Assembly (NCBI GenBank): GCA_018365455.1
Contig: JAGZJZ010000032.1
Location: 1 to 64,000, forward strand
Reading direction: 5' to 3'
Length of the DNA stretch: 64,000 nucleotides
Source of the DNA: Clostridiales bacterium
Lineage (GTDB): Bacteria > Bacillota > Clostridia > Lachnospirales > Lachnospiraceae
The stretch's first letter is position 1. The number at the start of each line of letters is the position of its first letter. The notes below the pieces were generated by a model. It was not told the DNA's origin. It searched no databases and was given only the letters and a program-made list of their open reading frames with translations. This document shows, in pieces, positions 51,137 to 58,437 of this stretch. The position numbers and the translations under genes were made by a program.

Positions 51137-53203
51137 ATGATAGACAGAAAATTACTGCTGAACAGGCACAATCCCCATCTCACCTGTGCTCAGCCGGAGT
51201 CTCCGTTAACGGTGGGAAATGGTGAGTTTGCATTTACGGTGGACGTAACCGGTCTGCAGACGTTTTACGAAGAACAAAAGGATGCCCATGTGCCCCTTTG
51301 TACCATGAGCCAATGGGGATGGCATACCGCTCCTGCGGGGGATAACAGGGATTTGTATTTTGATCCATCCCAGGTAGTCAAAACAGAATATAAAAATGGA
51401 AACAGGGTAGTCCGTTATGCTTCGGACTGCCAGCCGGGCAATGAAGAAGTCTATCATTGGCTGCGGGAGAATCCCCACCGTCTTAATTTATGCAGGCTGA
51501 CTTTTTTCTGGGATGGGCAGGACATCCAATCTTCGGATATGGAAAAGGTGGACCAGACTCTGGATCTCTATGAGGGGATAATAACCAGCAGATTTATTCT
51601 CCATGGCTATCCCACAGAGGTAAAGACCATTTGTGCCGGAGACTGGGATGTACTTGGAATCCGGGTGGATTCAGAGGCGCTCATAACAGGACGGCTGACT
51701 GTAGGGCTTTTGTTTCCTTATGGCTGCAGTGATATTACGGCATCCGACTGGGAACGGGGAGAGTTGCATCAGACGCAAATTATAAAAGGAGATAGCAGTG
51801 GATTAAAAGGAAAACTCTGTTTTCAGCGGATTCTGGACAAAGACCAATATTATGTGATATTAAACAGGGAAAGCGATTCGATTCTAAGCCGGGATAATGA
51901 ACATGGTATCAATCTGAGAAATCAAGGCAGGACACTTGTTTTTACGCTGGGCTTTTCGCCTTTTGAACAGGGAGAGGCTCCGGGGTTTGAGCAGGTGGAG
52001 AGAAACAGCCAAAGGAAATGGAAGCAGTTTTGGGAGACCTGCGGAGTGATCGATCTGCACCGTTCAAAAGATAAGAGGGCTGCAGAATTGGAGCGCAGAA
52101 TCATTCTTTCCCAATATCTGCTGAATCTGCAGTCCTGCGGCTCCATGCCTCCCCAGGAAACGGGGCTGACCTGCAACAGCTGGTATGGCAAATTCCATCT
52201 GGAGATGTATCTCTGGCACTGTGGCTGGGCACCTCTTTTTAATCAGGCACACCGGCTGGAAAAAAGCCTTGGGTGGTACCGCAGGCATTTGCAAAAAGCG
52301 AAAGAAAATGCTGCATGCAATGGATACCGGGGGGCAAGGTGGCCTAAAATGACAGCCTGTGACGGGACAGACAGCCCTTCTTCCATAGCAACCCTTTTGA
52401 TCTGGCAGCAGCCCTCAATCATTTATATGCTGGAGCTGGTATACCTAAATGGCGGCGGGCAGAAGCTGCTGGATGAGTACTGGGAAGTGGTGAAAGAAAC
52501 TGCGGACTTTATGTGTGATTTCGCTTTTTGGAATGAGCAGACCGGGTATTATGACCTGCCATCACCGCTGATTCCGGCTCAGGAAGAACACGATCCGGCA
52601 ACGACGAAAAATCCGGTCTTTGAATTGGAATATTGGCATTTTATCCTGCACATAGCTGCCAAATGGGCGAAACGCCTGGGCAAAGAGGAAGAAAATTGGA
52701 TTTATACCGCGGAGCATATGGCACCTTCAGCGGTAAGGGAGGGGCTGTATCTGGCATGTGAGACCTGCCCCTCCACGTTTGAAGAATTTAACCGGGATCA
52801 TCCGTCCATGACGGGAGCATACGGAATGATTCCGGGAGAACGCCTTCATGGAGATACCATGAAGGCAACTTTGAATAAAATATTTGCCTGCTGGGATTTT
52901 AACACCATGTGGGGCTGGGATTTTGCCATGATGGCAATGACAGCCGTAAGGCTTGGGGACCCCGAAAGGGCAATTGATATCCTGCTGCAGAATTCACCCA
53001 AGAATGCATATGTAGTAAGCGGCAACAACTATCAGAAAGGGCGCACAGACCTCCCCTTATACCTGCCTGGAAATGGTTCACTTTTACTGGCGGCTGCTAT
53101 GATGACAGCGGGTTATAGAGGCTGCGGGAAAGATCTGCCGGGGTTCCCTGATAATGGAATGTGGGAAGTAGAATATGACAATATTTATCCCTTTCCTTAT
53201 TAG
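51137..53203 (+). CDS. Unassigned six-hairpin-type glycosidase
   Basis: A 688-residue cytoplasmic protein with no signal peptide. The layout is that of (alpha/alpha)6-barrel glycosidases of the GH65/GH95-like type: a beta-sandwich N-domain to about 270 (TVGNGEFAFTVDVTG at 27-41), then a helical barrel with NSWYGKFHLEMYLWHCGWAP (about 353-372), GYRGARWPKMT and ELEYWHFILH (about 498-507), and a closing NTMWGWDFAMMAM. Acidic residues in these segments are catalytic candidates, but the family could not be fixed. It starts 5 bases behind the permease, so its substrate is the imported oligosaccharide, presumably pectic. A hairpin and GAGCGT repeat follow. Confidence 0.7.
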   Translation: MIDRKLLLNRHNPHLTCAQPESPLTVGNGEFAFTVDVTGLQTFYEEQKDAHVPLCTMSQWGWHTAPAGDNRDLYFDPSQVVKTEYKNGNRVVRYASDCQPGNEEVYHWLRENPHRLNLCRLTFFWDGQDIQSSDMEKVDQTLDLYEGIITSRFILHGYPTEVKTICAGDWDVLGIRVDSEALITGRLTVGLLFPYGCSDITASDWERGELHQTQIIKGDSSGLKGKLCFQRILDKDQYYVILNRESDSILSRDNEHGINLRNQGRTLVFTLGFSPFEQGEAPGFEQVERNSQRKWKQFWETCGVIDLHRSKDKRAAELERRIILSQYLLNLQSCGSMPPQETGLTCNSWYGKFHLEMYLWHCGWAPLFNQAHRLEKSLGWYRRHLQKAKENAACNGYRGARWPKMTACDGTDSPSSIATLLIWQQPSIIYMLELVYLNGGGQKLLDEYWEVVKETADFMCDFAFWNEQTGYYDLPSPLIPAQEEHDPATTKNPVFELEYWHFILHIAAKWAKRLGKEEENWIYTAEHMAPSAVREGLYLACETCPSTFEEFNRDHPSMTGAYGMIPGERLHGDTMKATLNKIFACWDFNTMWGWDFAMMAMTAVRLGDPERAIDILLQNSPKNAYVVSGNNYQKGRTDLPLYLPGNGSLLLAAAMMTAGYRGCGKDLPGFPDNGMWEVEYDNIYPFPY

Positions 53204-53237
53204 AGCGTATTTGAAAATTGATTTCTGGCAGCTGCGG
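53203..53237 (+). repeat. GAGCGT repeat (family 3, copy 2)
   Basis: Starts on the last base of the glycosidase stop codon with GAGCGTATTTGAAAATTG and continues TTTCTGGCAGCTGCGG. It matches the reverse copy at 22653-22690 and the start of the element at 58244. Confidence 0.7.
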
Positions 53238-53250
53238 ATCTCACGAAATA

Positions 53251-53299
53251 GTATAACTCCTGGCGAATAAGAGAATTATTGAATTCATTTGAGTTATAC
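53251..53299. terminator. Inverted repeat between glycosidase and AraC genes
   Basis: Perfect 9-base arms GTATAACTC and GAGTTATAC around a 31-base loop between two convergent genes. There is no T-run, so terminator function is uncertain. Confidence 0.45.
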
Positions 53300-53319
53300 C
53301 AGATATTAAATGTCTGCGA

Positions 53320-54228
53320 TCAGGATTCCATGATTTCTGCAACAAAGGATTTTGGACGGGGAAGAGCAATGCTTTTGTTGAATTGTTTCCGATATTTTAA
53401 AGGGGATGTTTCCGTGTGTTTGCGAAAAATCTTTTCAAAATAGGTAATGCTTTCATACCCCAGCTGTTCCGCAATTTCTGTGATGCTTAAATCCGTTTCC
53501 GCCAAAAGTATTCTTGCCTGCTGAATGCGGTTTACATTGATGTATTCGTTGACTGTATATCCGGTTATTTCTTTAAAGATACGGCTTAAATAACTTTTAC
53601 TCATATAAAAATGATCGGCTATGTGTGCAAGTGAACAGGCGGATGCGTAATTGGCGGTAATGAAGGATGCTACTTCCGACACTTTCTGATGAGGAGCGGA
53701 AGTGGAAAGCGCCGTGTTTGGAGCAGAGGTGACGTTATTATTCCAATGGCGCATGGCAAAAAACAGAAGTCTTGCAAGCTTTGTCATAGCCATCATCCGG
53801 TAGCCGGGATCACGGGTATACATTTCATCTGCGATGCCGTCCAGAAGGGAGAGCACATATTTCTGGTGGGGTAATTCCAGCTGCAGCACGCCCTGGTTTT
53901 TTCTGAAAAATGCAGCCAGAGAGAGTTCCCCGGTAGAAGCCAGAAAGGTGGAAAAGGGCTCATCCAGAAATTCGATTACAATCCGTTCATGATAGGAGTC
54001 GCCGTACTGTCCGGTTTTATGGATCTGATTGCGGTTTATGAAGACCAGGCTGCCCTTTTTAATGTGGTAAGTTTGTTTTTCAATAAAATAATACCGTTCA
54101 CCCTCCACCAGATAATAGATCTCATATTCATCATGAGTATGTCTGGACGGCATGGTAAATTCATAATCCCGGACGACCCGGTCAATCATGATGCCATCGA
54201 TACTTTCACTATACAGGACTTTACGCAT
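53320..54228 (-). CDS. AraC family transcriptional regulator
   Basis: A 302-residue regulator with an N-terminal cupin (HTHDEYEIYYLVEGERYYF, about residues 31-49, then KGSLVFINRNQIHKTGQ) and a C-terminal AraC domain (about 190-290; CSLAHIADHFYMSKSYLSRIFK and ITEIAEQLGYESITYFEKIF). It is divergent from the alpha-galacturonidase gene and convergent with the ABC operon, so it is the likely regulator of both, with a galacturonate-type effector. Start follows GAAGGAGAC. Confidence 0.9.
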   Translation of the reverse strand: MRKVLYSESIDGIMIDRVVRDYEFTMPSRHTHDEYEIYYLVEGERYYFIEKQTYHIKKGSLVFINRNQIHKTGQYGDSYHERIVIEFLDEPFSTFLASTGELSLAAFFRKNQGVLQLELPHQKYVLSLLDGIADEMYTRDPGYRMMAMTKLARLLFFAMRHWNNNVTSAPNTALSTSAPHQKVSEVASFITANYASACSLAHIADHFYMSKSYLSRIFKEITGYTVNEYINVNRIQQARILLAETDLSITEIAEQLGYESITYFEKIFRKHTETSPLKYRKQFNKSIALPRPKSFVAEIMES

Positions 54229-54302
54229 ATTCGTCTCCTTCGTATGGAATTAAAACTAATAGAATCTATAAATTATTATAGTATATTTTAATATATTGTC
54301 CA

Positions 54303-54388
54303 GAGCGTATTTTCAAACAGGTTCTCTTGTGTGAAAATTCGGAATCTGAATACAGAAGTCAAAAAAACCGCTGCAAGCGGGAATAAAA
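54303..54388. repeat. Fragments of repeat families 3 and 2
   Basis: GAGCGTATTTTCAAACAGG at 54303 belongs to family 3, and CCGCTGCAAGCGGGAATAAA at 54368 to family 2. Both lie in the leader of the GH4 gene, the second only about 20 bases before its start codon. Confidence 0.55.
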
Positions 54389-54406
54389 AAGAAAGCAGGT
54401 AATTGC

Positions 54407-55819
54407 ATGAAGTATAGACACCACAAGGTATCAAATGTTCAAATAGCTTATATCGGAGGGGGGTCCAGGGGCTGGGCTTGGACATTTATGACAGATCTGG
54501 CTCTGGAACCCCGCATGAGCGGAACGATCCGCCTGTATGATATTGAAAAAGAAGCAGCCAAAGCGAATGAAAGCATAGGAAATCATTTAAGCAGACGCAG
54601 TGAAGCGGTGGGGAAATGGGAATATAAAACCTATAACAGCCTGGATGAAGTGCTGGAGGGCGTAGATTTTATCGTGATCTCCATTCTTCCGGGGACATTT
54701 GAAGAAATGGCAGTTGACGTACATATGCCGGAAAGGCTTGGGGTCTATCAGTCTGTGGGGGATACCGCCGGACCAGGAGGAATGATTCGTGGACTGCGGA
54801 CAATTCCCATGTATGTGAAAATCGCAGAAGCGATCCGGGATCATGCACCAAATGCATGGGTGATTAATTATACCAATCCCATGTCTCTCTGTGTAAAAAC
54901 GCTGTATGAAGTCTTTCCAAAGATAAAGGCTTTTGGCTGCTGCCACGAGGTGTTCGGCACCCAGAAAGTATTAAAAGGCATTTTAGAAGACACGTATGGG
55001 ATGGAAGGGGTCAGCCGCAGGGAGATTCAGGTAAATGTTCTGGGTATTAACCATTTTACCTGGTTTGACTATGCATCTTATAAAGGGATTGACCTGTTTC
55101 CTGTGTATCAGGAGTATATTGAAAAGCACTTTGCAGAAGGTTATAAAGAAAGAGATACCAACTGGGCAAATGCATGCTTTGCCTGCGCACACCGGGTAAA
55201 GTTTGACTTGTTTTTGCGCTATGGACTGATTGCGGCGGCAGGTGACCGCCATCTGGCGGAATTTATGCCGGGTAATGAATATCTGAAAAATCCGGAGATG
55301 GTAAGAGACTGGAAATTCGGACTGACAACGGCAGCGTGGAGAAAGGAAGATCTTAAAAACCGTCTGGAAAAAAGCAGGAAGCTCTTGGCACGGGAGACAG
55401 AAGTGGAATTAAAGCCCACCGGAGAAGAGGGGATTCTGCTCATGAAAGCCTTATGCGGTCTGGAGAGAGTAATCAGCAATGTGAACATTCCAAACAGCTT
55501 TGGACAGATTCCGAATCTTCCCCTAAATGCGGTGGTAGAGACAAATGCAGTGTTCGAACGGGACGCTATCCGGCCTGTTGTAGCTGGAAAGCTGCCGGAC
55601 GCCATCAAAGCCCTGGTTATGCCTCATATAGAAAATCACGATTATATTTTGGAGGCGGCTCAAAACTGTGACAGGGAAACCGTTGTAAAAGCATTTATCA
55701 ATGATCCGGCATTTGCAGGGAAAAATTGCAGCCGGGAGGAAATCCGTTCGCTGGCTTATGATATGATAGATGCAACAATGGGTTATCTTCCGGGGGGATG
55801 GGAAAAACAGCAGGTATAA
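54407..55819 (+). CDS. lplD: Alpha-galacturonidase, glycoside hydrolase family 4 (LplD type)
   Basis: A 470-residue GH4 enzyme, which uses NAD+ and a divalent metal in an oxidation-elimination mechanism. The Rossmann loop is IAYIGGGSRGWAW (about 13-25), NYTNPM (154-159) binds substrate, and the metal-site motif is Cys179-His180-Glu181-Val182 (CCHEVFG). The CHEV form is the published hallmark of alpha-galacturonidases, in contrast to the CHSV or CNVP types of other GH4 enzymes. It would release galacturonate from imported oligosaccharides. Start follows AGAAAGCAGG. A strong terminator follows at 55834. Confidence 0.88.
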   Translation: MKYRHHKVSNVQIAYIGGGSRGWAWTFMTDLALEPRMSGTIRLYDIEKEAAKANESIGNHLSRRSEAVGKWEYKTYNSLDEVLEGVDFIVISILPGTFEEMAVDVHMPERLGVYQSVGDTAGPGGMIRGLRTIPMYVKIAEAIRDHAPNAWVINYTNPMSLCVKTLYEVFPKIKAFGCCHEVFGTQKVLKGILEDTYGMEGVSRREIQVNVLGINHFTWFDYASYKGIDLFPVYQEYIEKHFAEGYKERDTNWANACFACAHRVKFDLFLRYGLIAAAGDRHLAEFMPGNEYLKNPEMVRDWKFGLTTAAWRKEDLKNRLEKSRKLLARETEVELKPTGEEGILLMKALCGLERVISNVNIPNSFGQIPNLPLNAVVETNAVFERDAIRPVVAGKLPDAIKALVMPHIENHDYILEAAQNCDRETVVKAFINDPAFAGKNCSREEIRSLAYDMIDATMGYLPGGWEKQQV

Positions 55820-55833
55820 GCATCATAAACGAA

Positions 55834-55871
55834 AAAGGCGGCTCCGTTCTAATCTGACGGAACCGTCTTTT
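55834..55871 (+). terminator. Terminator of the alpha-galacturonidase gene
   Basis: AAAGGCGGCTCCGT and ACGGAACCGTCTTT pair around TCTAATCTG (one mismatch) and end in a T-run. The convergent DUF4491 gene ends 23 bases further. Confidence 0.85.
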
Positions 55872-55893
55872 ATGGAAAAATGAAAATCAGGCT

Positions 55894-56253
55894 TTAAGAA
55901 ACATGTTCAGCAGACTTTTCAGGAGATTTTTTACAGGTTTTTTTCGTTTTGAATTTTAATTTCAGTTTTTCCGGACGGTTTGGATTTTTGGGAAACCAGC
56001 CTTTGGAGACACGTTCTACCTGCTCTTTTAATTCTACGATGCTCCAGAAGCAGGTAAAGCTTAAGATGCTGAACAGGGCGGAGAACATGGTGTTTTCAAT
56101 ATTTACGGTAATGACTAAGCACAAAACCCCGGCAAGCAGGAAAAGAGGCCAGATTTTACTGGAGAAGTAATACTCTCCTTTCACGACGATGGGATGAAAT
56201 ATGCCGATGATTAAAAATGCAAATAAACCAATCAGTAAACCTTCAAAATACAT
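55894..56253 (-). CDS. DUF4491 family membrane protein
   Basis: A 119-residue protein with three hydrophobic segments (about 5-24, 34-52, 56-72) and a basic tail, matching DUF4491 by LIGLFAFLIIGIFHPIVVKG, EYYFSSKIWPLF and GWFPKNPNRP. Its role is unknown. The lysine-rich C-terminal extension after residue 92 is longer than in typical members. Start follows AGAAAGGAAA. It lies 24 bases behind the catalase gene and may share its transcript. Confidence 0.85.
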   Translation of the reverse strand: MYFEGLLIGLFAFLIIGIFHPIVVKGEYYFSSKIWPLFLLAGVLCLVITVNIENTMFSALFSILSFTCFWSIVELKEQVERVSKGWFPKNPNRPEKLKLKFKTKKTCKKSPEKSAEHVS

Positions 56254-56277
56254 AGATTTTTCCTTTCTATATGAGCA

Positions 56278-57699
56278 TTAAAGCTGTTTCTGGTACCAGT
56301 ACATACATTCCTGGACCCGGGCTCCATATTCTTGATTTGCCGCACACAGATAGCCGAGGACACAATTGCGGATATGTTCAGGAGCGTTATACAATTCCGA
56401 AGCGATGTTGTCCACCAGGTGGTCACGGGCTTCCTGGCAGAGGGACAGATAGTGTTCTCCCGCCTGAGTGAAATTGTCTTCTTTCTCGATTTCGGAACGC
56501 ATAACTGTGCCGGAGATACATGCTCCGTTGCCGCTTGAGACCATTTTGTCAGGAGACCATTTTTCTTCATGGTTTACAGGAATATCCCTGAAATCAGGAC
56601 CAATTCTCCTGCGCTGTGCATCCCAGTAGACGAAGGAACGTCCCTGGAGCATTTTATCTGCAGAAAGCTGGATTCCATCAATCAGGTTAGCAGGAGAAAA
56701 TGCCGCTTTTTCCACCTGCTGCTGATAATTATCCACATTGCGGTCTAAGGTGAGGCAGCCTACTCTTGTGAGGGGGAATTGCTCCTGATCCCAGACCTTC
56801 GTATCATCCAGAGGATCGAATGATAGGCTGCAGGCTTCATCCATGTTCATGAACTGGACGCAGAGCTCATATTGGTAAGTCTCTCCCCCAGCCAGGGTAT
56901 TGTACAATTCTTCACCTGCTATATTGGGATTTTCACCGGCAAGTTTTGCCGCTTCCTGCCGGGTTAAAGTACATTCCTGGCAGGAGGGTATCCAATGATA
57001 TTTTACATAGCGCCGTACCCCTTTTTCATTTTCCCAGACATAAGTGTTCACGCCGTAAGTGCGCATACAGCGAAAGCTTGCCAGCGTACCCAGATCCGAA
57101 TACAGCAGAGTCACAAAATGAGCAGACTCAGGAGTCTCTGCCACAAACTTCCAGAATGCCAGAGGATTTGGTAGATTGTTGGATGCGGATGGGGACAGGG
57201 ACTTGATGGCAGTGGGGAACTTCATGGCATCTCTTACCAGAAATACGGGAATATGGTTACAGAGCAGGTCGAAGACACCGGAGTCAGTATAAAACTTGGT
57301 AGAAAATCCCCTTACATTTCTTGCAGTGTCAGGGGTTCCTTTAGTACTTACAGCAAAAGAAAACCGGGAGAAGGTATAGGTTACCTGACCGGGTCGCTGC
57401 AAAAATGATGCCTTGGTATAAGGGCGCATAGACTGATAGGCAGTAAAGCAGCCAAATGCACCATAGCCTTTCGTATGTACAGCTCTTTCGATGATTTTTT
57501 CATGGACAAAAGTGTCAAGGGTCTCATGTAAAATCGTATCCTGTAAAAGTACCGGTCCGTCAGGGCCAATTGTCTGGGAATGCTGATCCGGGTTTTGATT
57601 TCGGCATTTCTCCGATGGGGAGCGGTAATCCTGTGTGCACTTGTTCTGACCCATATTGCGGCGGTTTGGCAAAGAACCATATTGATTGTGATGTGGCAT
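56278..57699 (-). CDS. katA: Heme catalase (clade 3 type)
   Basis: A 473-residue monofunctional catalase that splits hydrogen peroxide. Catalytic His75 (ERAVHTKG), Asn148 (LLCNHIPVFLVRD) and the proximal heme ligand Tyr358 with Arg354 (RSFVYWDAQRRR) are present. The surroundings are divergent: HTKGYGAFG replaces the usual HARGAGAHG, and CNHIP replaces GNNTP. The His/Asn/Gln/Cys-rich N-terminus (1-40) is unusual. Start follows AAGAAGGAGAC. A heme catalase in a presumed anaerobe implies heme uptake or synthesis and a need to survive peroxide. Confidence 0.92.
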   Translation of the reverse strand: MPHHNQYGSLPNRRNMGQNKCTQDYRSPSEKCRNQNPDQHSQTIGPDGPVLLQDTILHETLDTFVHEKIIERAVHTKGYGAFGCFTAYQSMRPYTKASFLQRPGQVTYTFSRFSFAVSTKGTPDTARNVRGFSTKFYTDSGVFDLLCNHIPVFLVRDAMKFPTAIKSLSPSASNNLPNPLAFWKFVAETPESAHFVTLLYSDLGTLASFRCMRTYGVNTYVWENEKGVRRYVKYHWIPSCQECTLTRQEAAKLAGENPNIAGEELYNTLAGGETYQYELCVQFMNMDEACSLSFDPLDDTKVWDQEQFPLTRVGCLTLDRNVDNYQQQVEKAAFSPANLIDGIQLSADKMLQGRSFVYWDAQRRRIGPDFRDIPVNHEEKWSPDKMVSSGNGACISGTVMRSEIEKEDNFTQAGEHYLSLCQEARDHLVDNIASELYNAPEHIRNCVLGYLCAANQEYGARVQECMYWYQKQL

Positions 57700-57873
57700 G
57701 GGAAGTCTCCTTCTTAAAATATCGCTTTTTTATTATATGAAATAAATTAGAATATGCAGCTTGTCTTTGAAAGGTATTAGAAAATTCTGACGGGAAGTAT
57801 TGAAAAGCAGGAAGTCTCATTGTAAAATAAAGGCATATGTTTAAAATATTTCATTTCAGGAAGGATAGAAAAA

Positions 57874-58239
57874 ATGCAATTAAAATTATTGGAACCAAGG
57901 TTCAGCGTTTGCAAGCTTCAAACTGGGGAAAAGATCCCTTATGAAGATGAATTTGTATTTACAGGCAAAACAGATGAAGAACTTTCACTTGTCTGCCCGG
58001 AAAACAAGGCGCCAGATCAATTTTTGGAGCGGGAAGACGGCTGGAGGGGATTTCGGATTGAAGGAATTCTGGATTTCTCTATGATCGGGGTGATTGCGAA
58101 AATCTCAAAGCTGCTGGCAGATCATGAAGTGGGAATTTTTGTAATCTCCACCTTTCATACTGACTATGTGTTTGTAAAAGAAGAAAATTGGGAAAAAACA
58201 GTTACACTGTTAAAAACAAATGGTTACGGAATCGGATAA
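57874..58239 (+). CDS. ACT-domain protein
   Basis: A 121-residue protein made of an N-terminal beta-rich part and a C-terminal ACT-like domain (about 60-121; FSMIGVIAKISKLLADHEVGIFVIST, here noted in part as IGVIAKISKLLADHEVGIF). Small double-ACT proteins of this type bind amino acids and act as sensors, but the partner is unknown. Start follows TCAGGAAGG. It is followed by a family 3 hairpin that probably terminates it. Confidence 0.82.
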   Translation: MQLKLLEPRFSVCKLQTGEKIPYEDEFVFTGKTDEELSLVCPENKAPDQFLEREDGWRGFRIEGILDFSMIGVIAKISKLLADHEVGIFVISTFHTDYVFVKEENWEKTVTLLKTNGYGIG

Positions 58240-58243
58240 ACTA

Positions 58244-58307
58244 GAGCGTGTTTGAAAATTCATTTCCGGACAGATGGCTGGAATGGATTATCAAACACGC
58301 CATTTTT
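58244..58307 (+). terminator. GAGCGT hairpin (family 3, copy 4) acting as terminator
   Basis: GCGTGTTTGA pairs with TCAAACACGC and is followed by CATTTTT. The start GAGCGTGTTTGAAAATTC is shared with the other family 3 copies, so this repeat carries a terminator. Confidence 0.75.
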
Positions 58308-58437
58308 CTGTTATGTGACCTGGTCACGGAAAATAAATATCAGAACCCTTATAATAAGACTCAGGATAATGATAGTTTACCAATGAGATGCCGATAAGGC
58401 AGTAATCAAAAATGATCAGAATAGAGGTAATGATAAT

